A stretch of DNA of 64,000 nucleotides from Hofstenia miamia (taxonomy: Eukaryota > Xenacoelomorpha > Acoela > Hofsteniidae). The stretch covers positions 42,137 through 106,136 of the forward strand of contig CABFPE010000762.1 in assembly GCA_900660155.1 (NCBI GenBank). Reading direction: 5' to 3'. Below the pieces are notes generated by a model that saw only the letters and a list, made by a program, of their open reading frames with translations, ran no database searches and was not told where the DNA came from. Every line of letters begins with the position of its first letter. Position 1 is the stretch's first letter. Below, piece after piece: positions 49,298 through 60,257 of this stretch. The position numbers were made by a program, and so were the translations under genes.

Positions 49298-49521
49298 GGT
49301 GCAATGCTTCCCATAGTACATAGAGCTCTAATAATTATTTTTTCAAGGTTTTTCAGGTTTTTCCCTGATTACGGCAAGAACCCCAAATCCTGTCAAAACA
49401 TAGCTCTTACCTGTCATACTAATTGTGCAAAGTTACAACCCTGAGTTGTTAATAGTTTTTGAGAAAAAAGCATTTTAGTCGAGGGCTCTATGTACTATGA
49501 CGATTTTAGCGAAGAGCCCTG

Positions 49522-49571
<50 letters not shown>

Positions 49572-49591
49572 TATTATAATAATAATAATAG
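49522..49591. repeat. (AAT)n microsatellite
   Basis: About 23 trinucleotide units with one ATTATTATAAT interruption near 49569. Confidence 0.9.
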
Positions 49592-50834
49592 TATTTAGAA
49601 TCAAAAAATTAAATTACAAATGCAAATCCTCAATATTAGAAGAAAAACGTGCAATTATTAGTAACGTATGTTACAATCCTTCACTTTTGCATTTGAAGTG
49701 CGCATAAGATTTCTAAAATAATGTTTTAAGAAATCATATCAATATTATAAGAAACACTTGAGATTTTTTATTTAACTAAAACAGTGCTTTCTAAAGACAA
49801 CAAGAAGGTTCCCGCAAATTCCTAAATTTCGAAAACAAAAATTTTAACATCAATCTATCAACTTAAATATAACAGGCTACGATACTATTTCTTGAAAAAC
49901 AAAACTGCAAAAATTTATAGTTTAAACGTAAAAACTACAAAGAGGTTAGTAAATTATGTTACGTCACCTTTCGGAACAAAATTAAAATCAATAAAATTTC
50001 ATACACATTTGATGAATAATTTGTATTTTTTAGCCTCGCAATATTTCAAATATGTTTTTGTAATTTTTTGGATTTACAGTTTCAATTATGCAGAAATTTC
50101 ATGATAAAGCTTGTAATTTGTGTTTGGGATATCACGAAAAACACAGATAACCGCCATAAATTCAGAGGTTATCCAACTATAGAATTGTTTTATGGCAAAA
50201 ACTGTTCATTCCTTTAGTAAATGCTTTGTCAGTTCTCGGTATAAGACAATTTTATACATAAATTACGACTAAATTTCCAACAGAATAAAATTCGTCAGGA
50301 CTCCAAATGTTGCACTTTTTGTAATGGCTCATATATATATTCCGTGCGCTCAATACATAGTAAGCTGATCGAAAGGAAGGTATAATCAGCGCCGCGGTCT
50401 AAATTTGCTATGTACTCAGCACCCGATTTAGATTACGCAAAAACCACAGTACCTATGGGTCTGAAATTTTTTACATATATAAATAGGACTAGTTCTTAAA
50501 AAAATTCATGTTCAATTTTTTAATGTTGCTGCAATTTTTCGAAAAAATGTAAAAAACTAAATATGAGGGCGCTGAGTACATTTTTTTTCAATAGGACTTT
50601 AAGTTAAAATTAATATACGAAACAAACAATTTTTTACATTAGGAAGTCTCTTAATTGTTGGTGTGAAATGCTAGAAACTATTTTCTCAATTTTTGAAACG
50701 TTATTAAGAAATTCTAAGAATCAAGATACTATTTTGATAATGTATTTTGAAAAGGTTTATGAAACAAACTGTTTCTGAATTGTATGAACAGCTCTTGTAT
50801 ATAGACCAGAGTCATAGCCATCCCAGTTATTACG
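49592..50834. other. Stretch without recognised gene
   Basis: AT-rich; holds several of the GCGCTNNGTACA-like motifs near 50346, 50409 and 50567. Confidence 0.4.
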
Positions 50835-51104
50835 ATGGGGCCTGGGTCTTGTGTGGGTTATCGCCCTAGTCAAGAACTGAAACATAACTGCTTTCTGTGT
50901 GATTCTAAGTGCCATAGCAAATGCGAAACCATCTGTGATCGTCACAAAAATAAAAGCACACCAAGTCCTCAATGTGTTTTTACTGACTATTTCAGAAAAA
51001 AAATTACCACCCACTATATCCATTCAATACATGCTTACGCCAGTTTGTTAACCACAGAAAGAAAGCACCAAAAATCACTAAGTTTCCCGCATTCAGAACC
51101 CTAA
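50835..51104 (+). CDS. Cysteine/histidine-rich open frame, unknown
   Basis: An 89-codon frame from ATG 50835 contains CFLCDSKCHSKCETICDRH, that is C-x2-C-x3-C-x3-C-x3-C-x2-H, followed by a basic stretch. The dense metal-ligand spacing is unusual for a chance frame. I do not recognise it; a cysteine-rich tail of a transposase is one possibility. A minus-strand frame overlaps. Low confidence that it is a gene. Confidence 0.25.
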   Translation: MGPGSCVGYRPSQELKHNCFLCDSKCHSKCETICDRHKNKSTPSPQCVFTDYFRKKITTHYIHSIHAYASLLTTERKHQKSLSFPHSEP

Positions 51105-51329
51105 TGATGTGATATATTTTCCACAGAATGTTATGGGAATTTTAAGTGTTTATAGTGATAACACACCAAACATTTTGAATATTATTGATTTGGAAGCAGA
51201 TAATACTTACACAATTGGAAAATTATTATTTTATTGGGCATGCGATTTCACAAGTGTACTAGAAGCCCGCATATTTCACTCTTTGTACTCAAAGCTGGCA
51301 TATTGTTCGAAAAGCGTACTCAGCGCCCG

Positions 51330-51330
<1 letters not shown>

Positions 51331-51366
<36 letters not shown>

Positions 51367-51931
51367 TATATATTCCGCGCTTTGTACACTTTTGTATATT
51401 TCTAGGTATATTCAGCGCTATGCACATTTTTTGTGCATTAAACATATGCGAAAAAATTTTTTTCCATTGTTTATTGTAAAATATTTGGATGGGAAGAACA
51501 CGTTTCTCTCAAAAATTTTTTTCGCGATTTGTACTTATGTGACAATTTGTGTGTGTGCTGAATTAAAGGTTGTTTCCTTGAAAACTTTAATGAGTATTGA
51601 CTCGAAATTTTGACAGAAATTATGTAATGGCCCAAGGAATAATCCATTAAATTCTGGAGCTAATACGAATCATCCTCTGTGAAAAAAATTAATTATAGTT
51701 GTAAGTGAATAAATAGGGCTTTACAAAGAACATTTCATAATTTGAGAAAATTTTAGAATTTTCAAAATATTAATCTTTGTTATATGTAATGTGAAATAAC
51801 ATCACATAAAATTTTCTAGGGTTTTATAATAAAAAGGGGCCGAACCTTCATTTTCGCGGTTTGAACTATGAAAAATTGGTCTTTTCCGCGCTTTGTACAC
51901 CCGACATCGCTGTTCTGGTAGCATCAAGCGC

Positions 51932-51987
<56 letters not shown>
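51331..51987. repeat. (TA)n tracts beside GCGC motifs
   Basis: TA tracts at 51331-51363 and 51936-51987. Each directly follows a GC-rich motif copy (CAGCGCCCGT and AGCGCGGTT). Nothing coding lies between them. Confidence 0.7.
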
Positions 51988-51989
<2 letters not shown>

Positions 51990-52149
51990 ACATCGGTTGC
52001 ACTAAGCCTTGCATATTGATCTTAACATTATGTATTGAATTTTAGACGGTTATATTTGTTTACTGTGATCAAGTGAATTTGCATTACTTCCAGAACTATC
52101 TAAACGTTAACTGGTTTCACAAAACTAAAAGGCTTTGAGATCATGGAGA

Positions 52150-52310
52150 TTGAAGACTACCAAATATTGACCGTTAAGTACACCAAAAGTACATTTATAT
52201 GATCGCTAAGTACTTTTCTGCAAATTTATACTACCGCTTAGTACAAATACCGCTAATTACATAATAATAGTTTTTCTTATAATACCTCTAAGTACAGAAA
52301 ATTTCAAAAT
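52150..52310. repeat. Cluster of CGCTAAGTAC motifs
   Basis: Five variants in about 140 bp: CGTTAAGTAC, CGCTAAGTAC, CGCTTAGTAC, CGCTAATTAC and CTCTAAGTAC. They resemble the GCGCTNNGTACA motif upstream. Confidence 0.6.
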
Positions 52311-53710
52311 CGTAAGAAATATATTTAAAATGGTTATATAACAATAAACTTGATTAAAAATTATAAAACAGTTTTTTGGCGTTAATTTATTTTTCAAAAA
52401 TATATCTCTTGTGTTAATTGCATATTATACAATTATGTTTGTAAACTGAATTTACACCAAAAATGAAAAAAATGCAATAAATTCATTGAAAGATTGAAAG
52501 ATTCTAAAACCATCCGTCTAGCATGCAGATTATATAAGAATAAATTTTTTTAAATGAAGGTTACTTTTTCCAAGAGACCTTTTTACATTTAGGGTAGATA
52601 ACGTGGCATTCATGAATTTCCTTTAATTGAGATTTATGTATTCCATACATTTCAGGTGACATACTATTATGAATGATCTAATAACTAGCTGCAGTTTGGT
52701 CACTATGTCCAGATTGGTTGAAATGGATAATAAAATTTTTGCATAACGGTTATTCAGGATTTTTAATGCTGTCGGAGTAAAATCTTTTCATTACTAGGAA
52801 AATGCCTTTTAGCCTTAAATAATTTTGGAATTTCTTAAAATGTTTAATGGTTTATAACTCACAAACTATTGAACACATCCATAATCTGAAAGCACTACAA
52901 GATAGGAAAATATTTAATTTTTCATTTACATTTTAAATCCTTGCGTGATCGGGATATCTCTGTTGAGGCGCGCATTGCATGAAGTCTGAAGCCACTGGCG
53001 TCTTCAGTAGTATGACCTCTGACTTCTGGTGCAGTATGCTTGGGTGGCCAATTTACACAAAAAATATTTGAAGTTCTTGCTAGCATAACCTTTAGATCTG
53101 ATTACTCGAGCATCAGCCATGGTGAGAATATTAAATCGTTTAAAAAATTCGAATTTTCATAGAAAATAGTTCTTTTCAGGTACTTCAGCAACAGCAATGC
53201 AGTTTATTACAAGTATACGACATTACGCGTCGGGGAAATCAATATATATCTATACATTTATCAACTATATTTTGATAATTTTAAGAATACTTTTTTTAAA
53301 ATTCCATGCTCGAAGTGATAAATGAAGCACATGATTGTCCATGGGAAATATTTTTCTGTCCTATCGCATTCCATGACAATGGATCATATTAAATATTCCT
53401 ACAGAACAATAAACCTCAAAATGAAATCTTTCCTCTTTGACTACTTTCGTACACGCAATTGTAAGTATGCATACGAGTGCACAAACTGCACGGCTAGGTT
53501 TGCTAATAGACGCCTTCCAACGAAAGTCCTTCAACTAATGAGACTGAAGCAGATGCTTCAAGAAGACTGTAAAACTAGAATACATTTTGTGTGAATTTTC
53601 TTCATTTATTAAATGGTTTGGTCAATTTTACATATTTCCATATGATTAGCTTAAGATATTGTTGATTAGTAGTTAAAATTAGATCAACTTAACTTTGTTT
53701 ACAAAGAGCG

Positions 53711-53749
<39 letters not shown>

Positions 53750-53809
53750 TATTGGTGATTTGTAATAAAGTTTTCACATTTATTTGTGCTTTGTAACGCT
53801 CACCACATA
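52311..53809. other. Stretch with two unrecognised frames and (TA)n
   Basis: A 90-codon plus frame (53322-53594; FRTRNCKYAYECTNC) and a short minus frame from an ATG near 53119 (MADARVIRSKGYASKNFKYF) have no identified family. A TA tract lies at 53713-53752. A single N at 53810 ends the stretch. Confidence 0.35.
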
Positions 53810-53814
53810 NAAAA

Positions 53815-54770
53815 TTGGAGTCTTACAAATGCCATTCTGGTACTACTGCTTCTCCGAAGGTTGCTTCTCTCACAGAAGATGTTATCAATTTTATGGAACT
53901 TGACATAGTCTCTTTTCTGTCCAGCTTCTCGTCCGGTTCTCTTCAAGACTCTTATTCCTTCCTGCGTTCTCTTCATTCCAAGCCTGAGCTCCCCAATTTG
54001 AGATGGAATCTTCTTTCTGCTCACTCTGACCTGGAGAAAACTGATCTGTTCAACGCTTATTTTGCCTCTAACTTCTCTGTACCTGTCTCCATGTGCCCTG
54101 GTCCGAGTGCTCCTCCCCACTAATCCGAATTGTGATATTGATTTCAGCACCCATGATATTTCTCTCATGCTTAAATCTTGCAAGTTGTCTGGTCCTTGCT
54201 ATCCTGACGGTGTCCCTTCCTTTGTAATTTATGAAACCCCCTCCACGCTTTCTATCCCTTTAAAGCCAACTTTACTCCTTCATTTGCTCCTCTAAGCGCT
54301 ATCCCGCCTGTTTGAGGACATCTTGGATTTCTCTGCTGTTAAAATCTAATCAGCTTCCCTCCTAGCAGGTCACGTCCTATCACCCAATAGCTATTCTATC
54401 TCGACTGTCTATCATCTTTGAAGCCTTGTTTTTCGTTATGTATTCCCAAAAATTCGTCACCTCATCTCTTCTCAGCATGCCAAACTTTCTGGTCGCTTTA
54501 CGATTACTAACTGTTGCTCACTCTGATCGAAAACTGCTACTTTCACTCTGATTGTAATGATCCTGGTTGAATTATCTTTCTTGACATCTCAAAAGCGTTT
54601 GATCGCTTCCCTAATTCAATTCTGCTTGACAAGTTACGTTTATTTGGTGGATTTCGTCGAACTGTTCCAGTCTTACCTCACCAATCACCACCAGTGTGTC
54701 AAAATCAACTCGTCTATCTCTTCTCTTGTCTCCGTTACTAGTGGTGGCCCTCAAGGCTCATCTTGATTTT
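53815..54770 (+). pseudogene. LINE ORF2 RT fragment, GC-richer
   Basis: Starting right after the N at 53810, frames read as the region before and within LINE RT. LEKTDLFNAYFASNFS lies ahead of the fingers, then DIDFSTHDISLMLKSCKLSG and PDGVPSFV. Near 54570-54600 comes FLDISKAFDRFPN (motif A, with its Asp residues), and near 54745 GGPQGSS, the start of motif B. Motif C and the tail are absent. At least four frame changes or stops separate the pieces. GC is clearly higher than in the flanks. Confidence 0.7.
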
Positions 54771-54833
54771 GTATAGATATGTACATATTGAGAATAATAT
54801 GACATGTGAAAGTCATTATGAATTTATTCACAC

Positions 54834-55069
54834 TAAAATTGAGCGATTGGAGCGGGAATTAGAGAACTTAATGAAATCAAAAGGATCAAGGTCCAATTTG
54901 TGAGTGAGCAAGCGATTGAACAGAAGGAGATCACAGGCATGGAAGTCGAGCGACAACGGGAGAGTGAAGAATTTGAATTCCATGGAGTAGAACAAGGCAC
55001 GAAAAGGCCACCAACAAGGAGAAGCGAAGAGAAGAATGGCGCGAGGAATGGAATTGAACAAAGAGTTTA
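54834..55069 (+). pseudogene. Highly charged coiled-coil-like frame
   Basis: The reading RELNEIKRIKVQFVSEQAIE, then EVERQRESEEFEFHGVEQG and TKRPPTRRSEEKNG ends at TAG 55067, with AATAAA just after. An upstream frame IERLERELENLMK is also coil-like. It could be part of a transposable-element protein or a processed gene; I cannot name it. Confidence 0.3.
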
Positions 55070-55464
55070 GACTTTATAATAAACAGGCAAGCATTTTGTT
55101 GATTACCCAATTTCTTACATTAATATTGCAGGTGGTGTTTTACATAGATACTATAAATTTTTGACACAAGTTATTACTAATTGCTCTACACGAAAAGATT
55201 TTTTGATGTTTCATAAAACAGACCAACTGTCGCTTAAAACTTATTCTACGTAATTAAAACATATATAATTATGTCAATTGTGATAAACTGATGCTTATAG
55301 ACGTTATTAACAATTAAAACTAGAAGCGCGACATTTGCTAACCACCCATGCTAAAACATTTCAATTTCTACTGTTAAAACAAACAACATTTAGAACATAT
55401 TGATTTAGTTTTCACATATACAACAAGCACAACATAGTAATATAGAAAGCACAGAATAACCTAC

Positions 55465-55780
55465 CTTTATTATTACTTTCCGCCGAAGACCTGTCAGTAT
55501 CTTGGAAAGATATCCACGATTCACTGCAGGGATATTTTTGAAAAACTCGAGATGCTTCACTCGAACTAACGTTTATTCGGGATGAAATACCACTTTTTTG
55601 CTCTGAATTGGCAACTCCCATCAAATTTAATATTGCAACAATTGTCCTTGTTCAGACTGTAATCTTCCAAAAACCGACTTATAGATGGATTGCATAAAGA
55701 ATCACGAGATTCATAATTATTTTATGTGAATTTAATGCAATTGAATTGTCCTGCTGCCATTTTTGGGTACCTTCGAAGCC
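55465..55780 (-). pseudogene. Exon-array gene, broken exon copy
   Basis: The minus-strand block lies between TATTTAG (55781) and the donor GTAGGTT (55464). It resembles the 34.1-kb copy at both ends (TWISFQDTDRSSAES and SRINVSSSEASRV-like text) but is 316 bases long, not a multiple of three, with frame changes, including one near the KIIMNL region. Its flank down to about 55110 is almost the same as 33.1-33.46 kb, so this unit and the 34.1-kb unit share a recent ancestor. It cannot code for a full repeat. Confidence 0.65.
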
Positions 55781-55986
55781 CTAAATAAAAAATGCCAGTG
55801 ATGATTTATTTAAAAAACTTTCGAAACAATAATATAAAAATGTTTACTGCAAATAGCTCAAAATATATCACTATAGAAGTCATTCTATACTTCCCTCAAA
55901 ATTATTGAAATTTTATACTATATAATCAGAAAGGCTGTACTGGTAAGTTATTTCTCATACCTTCACCCATCCATAGAATAACCTAC

Positions 55987-56271
55987 CTTTAATATTATTT
56001 TCTGGCGAAGACCTGTCAGAATCTTGCAAAGATACCCATGATTCATTGCAGGCATGTTTTTAAAAAACACGAGTTGCTTCACTCGAACTAATTTTTATTC
56101 GGGATGAAATGCCACATCTTTGCTCTGAATTGGCATCTTCAGTAACTGAAACCCTGCAAACCTTGTCCTTGTTCAGACTATCACTTTCCAATAACCGACT
56201 TATAGATGGAGGGCATAAAAAATTTAATGCATTGGACTTGTCTTGCTGCAATTTTGAGTAACTTCGTAACC
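55987..56271 (-). pseudogene. Exon-array gene, exon copy with one stop
   Basis: This block has the same length (285 bases), acceptor (TTTTTTAG) and donor (GTAGGTT) as the 42.9-kb copy, and aligns to it from end to end: LQQDKSNALNFLCPPSISRL, then SLNKDKVCRVSVTEDANSEQ and SRIKISSSEATRVF. A TAA (about 56060-56062) replaces the GAA codon of RVSEK. The rest stays in frame to the donor. Skipping it would keep the frame. It is probably a recent pseudo-exon. Confidence 0.65.
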
Positions 56272-56635
56272 CTAAAAAATAATGCCAGTGATCATTTATT
56301 TAAAAAACGTTCACATTAATAATTAATAATATAAAAATGTTTACTGCAAATAGCAAAATGTTGCTTAAACCTCTATCTTCGAGAATTAGAAAAAAACGAT
56401 GGTATTATATCATAATCATTGCAATAATGAAGAAAATGCTATATATTATATAAAATATTAATGAAAGGTTGAAATTTTGTATTTCACAATATTTTACCGC
56501 AATTTTTTTGCCACAAATTTTCAAGAGTGATTCCCTTACAGCGCCGCAATAAAAAACAGTTGTAGACAAATGAATAGATAGGTAAACAGCAAACACACAT
56601 AATCTGAATTAATTGATTAAAACAAATTTTTAACC

Positions 56636-58730
56636 CAGTGCTGTATATTTAAACCTGAAAGAAATTAATTTAAAACAGTTTAAAAATTATGTGATTATTT
56701 TAAATGATTAATTTAAATTATCGGTGATACAAAGAGCAAAAAAAACAAATTTCACTCAATGAGTTACAATAATAAAAAATGTAATCAATGCAACACAAGT
56801 CTGTTTTTCCGGCGCACACTGAGTTCACCAGCATAAGACAAAGATCTTTCCGCATTCACAGGTGATGGTAAAATACTCAGAAGTTTTCTTGCCTCTTCTC
56901 TCAACTTTGGATATTCATTTTTTTTTTTGGAAAAACGAAGGCGCATTCGTTTTCATTCACGGATCTCATGAACAAAGAGAGCTCTTCTTCCAAGGTTTTT
57001 TCTCCATCGGAACTCATTTATGGTGGCTCGAAAGCTACTGAGGAAAAGCTTGTTCAAAGTCAGTTCCAGCTTTCAATTCTTCTGGAGCCCCAGTATTGAT
57101 ATCTTCTTCTGCAACAGGATTAGGTTTTTTCAAAGATAGAATATAACGGCAAGCTGTTTCAGTTTCTATTTCTTTCAGCAGGTCACAACAGGATTTGTTG
57201 GGGTTTTTAAGAGCAGCTGCCAACAGAACATCAGGAAAACTTTTGAATCGTTTGTCTTGGTCCATGAAGTTATTAATTCTTGAAACAAACACTTTCACTG
57301 GATGACAGCAATTCTTATTCAAAATCTTCGTTAGATAGGATTGAACTTGACGGATTTGCAGAATCACATTGTCAGCAAAAGGTTTGTCGCTTTCCAAACA
57401 TTTGCCAAGTTCTGTACATTTGAAACTTGACATAATTCGAAGGTGAATTGGTCACTGACAAGAAGGTGTCTTTATTGCACAAGCAAACATCCAATTGTCG
57501 AAAGTGGCCATACAATCTTGTTGCCGAGAGATTGGGACCACTGTTTTCTTTACAGAAAACGTTGATTTCCTTGAAAAAGCCTAAATTCTTCACCGAGTAT
57601 TGAATGATATTATTCAAGCGATCTGCATCACATCCAACAAAATTCAGCGCGTTGAAACTCAATTTGCTTTGTAACCATGTCGTCATGAATTGCATCGGAA
57701 TTATCATTATCGCTTTCGTCCATAAGCAAAACTTTAAATGCTTTAAACGATGCGATCATCCCATTACAGTTATCCGATTTAAATGCCAGACAACCTGTAT
57801 CCGGAATGTTGAGATTGGATAGAATTTCATAAATTTCCTCTGCGGTTGTCAGTGCTTTTGTATTTTGCACTTCCTTGAAATCAATGACGTGCACAATTTG
57901 GGAACATTCTTCCGAAATTTGCGATATGGATAGCATCTTGTAGGTTAACACTTGTCCAGTGATCAAGCTGCAATCCATAATTATCAACCTTTTTCATTTT
58001 CAGTAACTTTTTCTTCACTCAAGCTTCGATATCTTTTTCGATACTTTTGTGATCAGGAACAGAGCCATAGTCAATGAGTGTCTGCAAGAACTTTCGGTTA
58101 GCCGGAGAGCGAAAAATATTGGCAGGCAGCACTGTTTTCGAGAAGGAAAGGCTCACCTCTCGACGGCGCTACTCGCTCTTTGAAACAGTTTTCAGTTGAG
58201 CTGTCAGTCGAAGTTGGGTATTGTCATCTATTTCTGTTACTGCTCTGCATGCAACCTCTTCAGGTGCGAAAGCCCATTGCTCTTGAAATTGGCAGATGCC
58301 ATACCTGCCTGAATTGAGTTGCATGAAGTGCACTTGAAACCTTTGGATCCAGTAACTTTGATAAAAATTGAATCCAACTTGAAGCGAACAGCACTCTTCA
58401 GATGACCTTGCTTGTTGGACATAATTGTAAGATAACACGCAGTACACAAAGAACACAAAGGGATAGCAGAGTTGGATTCAACTTGTTAGTGGCAGCAGGC
58501 GGTTAAAGCAATGCACAGCTTATAAAATCTGTTAGTAGATGTACAGAGCAGAATACAATTGGAATTAGCTCAAACAAATTCACATCTGAAATAGACAAAG
58601 ATGAAGGTTAGTCATATATAATTGCGTATTTAAATGTAATTTAAATTATTTCGCGTAATTTTAAATGATTGATAATTTAAATTACAATTTAAATTACAAT
58701 TTAAATTATAATTTAATATTTACATCACAG
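56636..58730 (-). mobile_element. hAT element with BED finger, about 2.1 kb
   Basis: The ends are CAGTGCTGTATATTTAAA (left) and, inverted, CTGTGATGTAAATATTAAA (right), flanked by TTTTAACC and TTTCAACT, an aged 8-bp duplication. On the minus strand the transposase begins near 58423 (MSNKQGHLKSAVRFKL) with a BED-type finger FKCTSCNSIQ...HLKRLH. The middle part follows in the frames 57987-57628 and 57707-57372 (CLAFKSDNCNGMIASFKAFK, FVGCDADRLNN). It ends near 56783 with NEYPKLREEARKLLSILPSP and VNAERSLSYAGELSVRRKN, a well-kept hAT dimerisation domain. At least three frameshifts or stops make it inactive. The 43.3-kb unit is the empty site. Confidence 0.85.
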
Positions 58731-59169
58731 TTTCAACTTTAATCTATTTTAGTATAACAAAATGCATAATGACCTTCACCTTTAAACTAAAATATACTCA
58801 TTTGTGATAGTCATGTGCATGTTAGAATGTTTTTGAGCTCCTTTTTATTAAAATTTGTAGTTAGTACCGCGAACGTAACAAAAGCGAGACTAGGGTTTAA
58901 CTTTGGAAAATCTAAGATCAATGAATTTTGGTGTAGCAAACCATTTTACACATTTTCAATTTAAAATATATGCAAAACTTGTTTTACACTAATTCTTTTA
59001 AAACAAGTAAATCTTAAAGGCAAATAATGCAAGTGAGAAATACTTTACAGAAACAAAAAAGACTGCATTATTTCGAAAATCGCGATTTCATTTTTGAGGT
59101 CAGGCTTGGTTGTAACTCACAATTAGCAGACCTATAAAATTTATAACTAAATTACGAAATCTAATGGCT
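58731..59169. other. Exon-array unit flank, then plain AT-rich DNA
   Basis: About 58740-58830 continues the repeated unit (TTTTAGTATAACAAAATGCA, CTAAAATATACTCATTTGTG), as at 43.3-43.4 kb. The remainder is unidentified. Confidence 0.5.
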
Positions 59170-59640
59170 AAACTGGGATTTATCTAGATGGCTTAAACCA
59201 CAGTCCTTTACAGATGAAAACATTAACTTCAATTTGTCAAATTTGGATATCATATCTTGCTTTCCAAAAGTTGAAACAAAGATTAGTATACAAGCATTAA
59301 AATATTATTTAGAAAAATTTTAAGATACAGATACTAAATTTCAATCACCAAGAGAAATACATTTTATCATCAATGCAATGAATTTTAAAGTTACAAACAA
59401 TTATTTCAAAGAATATAATAAAGCCTAAACATTTAAGGAAACTAAAGGAACGGCAATGGGACAATCTGCCATCCCTCCCTATGTTACATTAACGATAGGA
59501 TACTTCTATCCGAAAATGGAAAAATGTTTTAACAAAATCTGTCTACCTTATTGTATTAAAGAATGGACAACAATTAACAGCATATAGTAGTCAGGCATTA
59601 CTAGAAAATACATACGACAAAATTGTATTGTCTATCAGAG
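59170..59640 (+). pseudogene. Penelope-like element RT fragment
   Basis: The plus strand reads INFNLSNLDIISCFPKVETK, then a region with SPREIHFIINAMNFKVTNNY, then ETKGTAMGQSAIPPYVTLTI and GYFYPKMEK. The block F-x-Q-x-x-GTAMG-x-x-x-AP-x-YA is diagnostic for Penelope-like RT (motif 4/B). Two stops interrupt it. It precedes in protein order the C-terminal piece at 22.6-23.0 kb, but the two are far apart and need not be one copy. A hAT-like MITE sits just downstream. Confidence 0.7.
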
Positions 59641-59671
59641 TTAGAAGCGGGTCTAAATTTATAATTGCAGC

Positions 59672-60175
59672 CAGGGACAGATTTAGGGGTGGGCGGGGGT
59701 TGCGGTAACCCTCACCTTTTGGCTAGAGATAAAAGGATGTGCACGTTATAATTTTGAAATTATATGTTCATGGGTTCTTTATCAGTGTGAATCCAATCTA
59801 AAAATGAAAAGGCGTCTTATGAATTTAAATACTGTTCTTAATCAATTCATTTTGTAATTCGTAATCTATGACTATACGATTAATGAACATAATTGAGGTG
59901 TCATCTCCTTGAAAATAACAACGGCTAAACAAAAAAACAATTTCAAGATTTCCAATAATTCAGTTGTAATTTATGTACCCGCCAAATCAACATCATCATA
60001 ACACCTTACTTTGCTAATAGCGGTTCATTTATAATAAAAAGTTTGGAGTGGGTGCCGTAGATCGAGATGGACGAGGTTTACATAAAATGGTCGTATTTCA
60101 TATTTTTGTTTCCATTGCTATTAGTTAATCTATTTTAAACTCAAAATTGTAGCAAATTTACTAGATCCGTCCTTG
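59672..60175. mobile_element. hAT-like MITE, 504 bp, perfect 8-bp duplication
   Basis: Left end CAGGGACAGATTTAG; right end, inverted, CAAGGACGGATCTAG. The flanks are ATTGCAGC at 59664-59671 and again at 60176-60183, a perfect 8-bp target duplication. No coding capacity inside. The left arm is G-rich (GGGGTGGGCGGGGG). Confidence 0.8.
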
Positions 60176-60257
60176 ATTGCAGCCCATAAGAGGCCCGCAT
60201 TCTTTTTAAAACATTGATTGCAGCCCATAAGAGGCCCGCATTCTTTTTAAAACATTG
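60176..60257. repeat. 41-bp tandem duplication
   Basis: The unit starting ATTGCAGCCCATAAGAGGCC occupies 60176-60216 and 60217-60257 without differences. Its first eight bases are the target duplication of the adjacent MITE. Confidence 0.85.

Noticed and set aside
51802-52014. Frame containing repeated YI
   Set aside because: Produced by the (TA)n tract.
54828-55061. 77-codon minus frame
   Set aside because: Antisense of the charged plus-strand frame ending at 55069.
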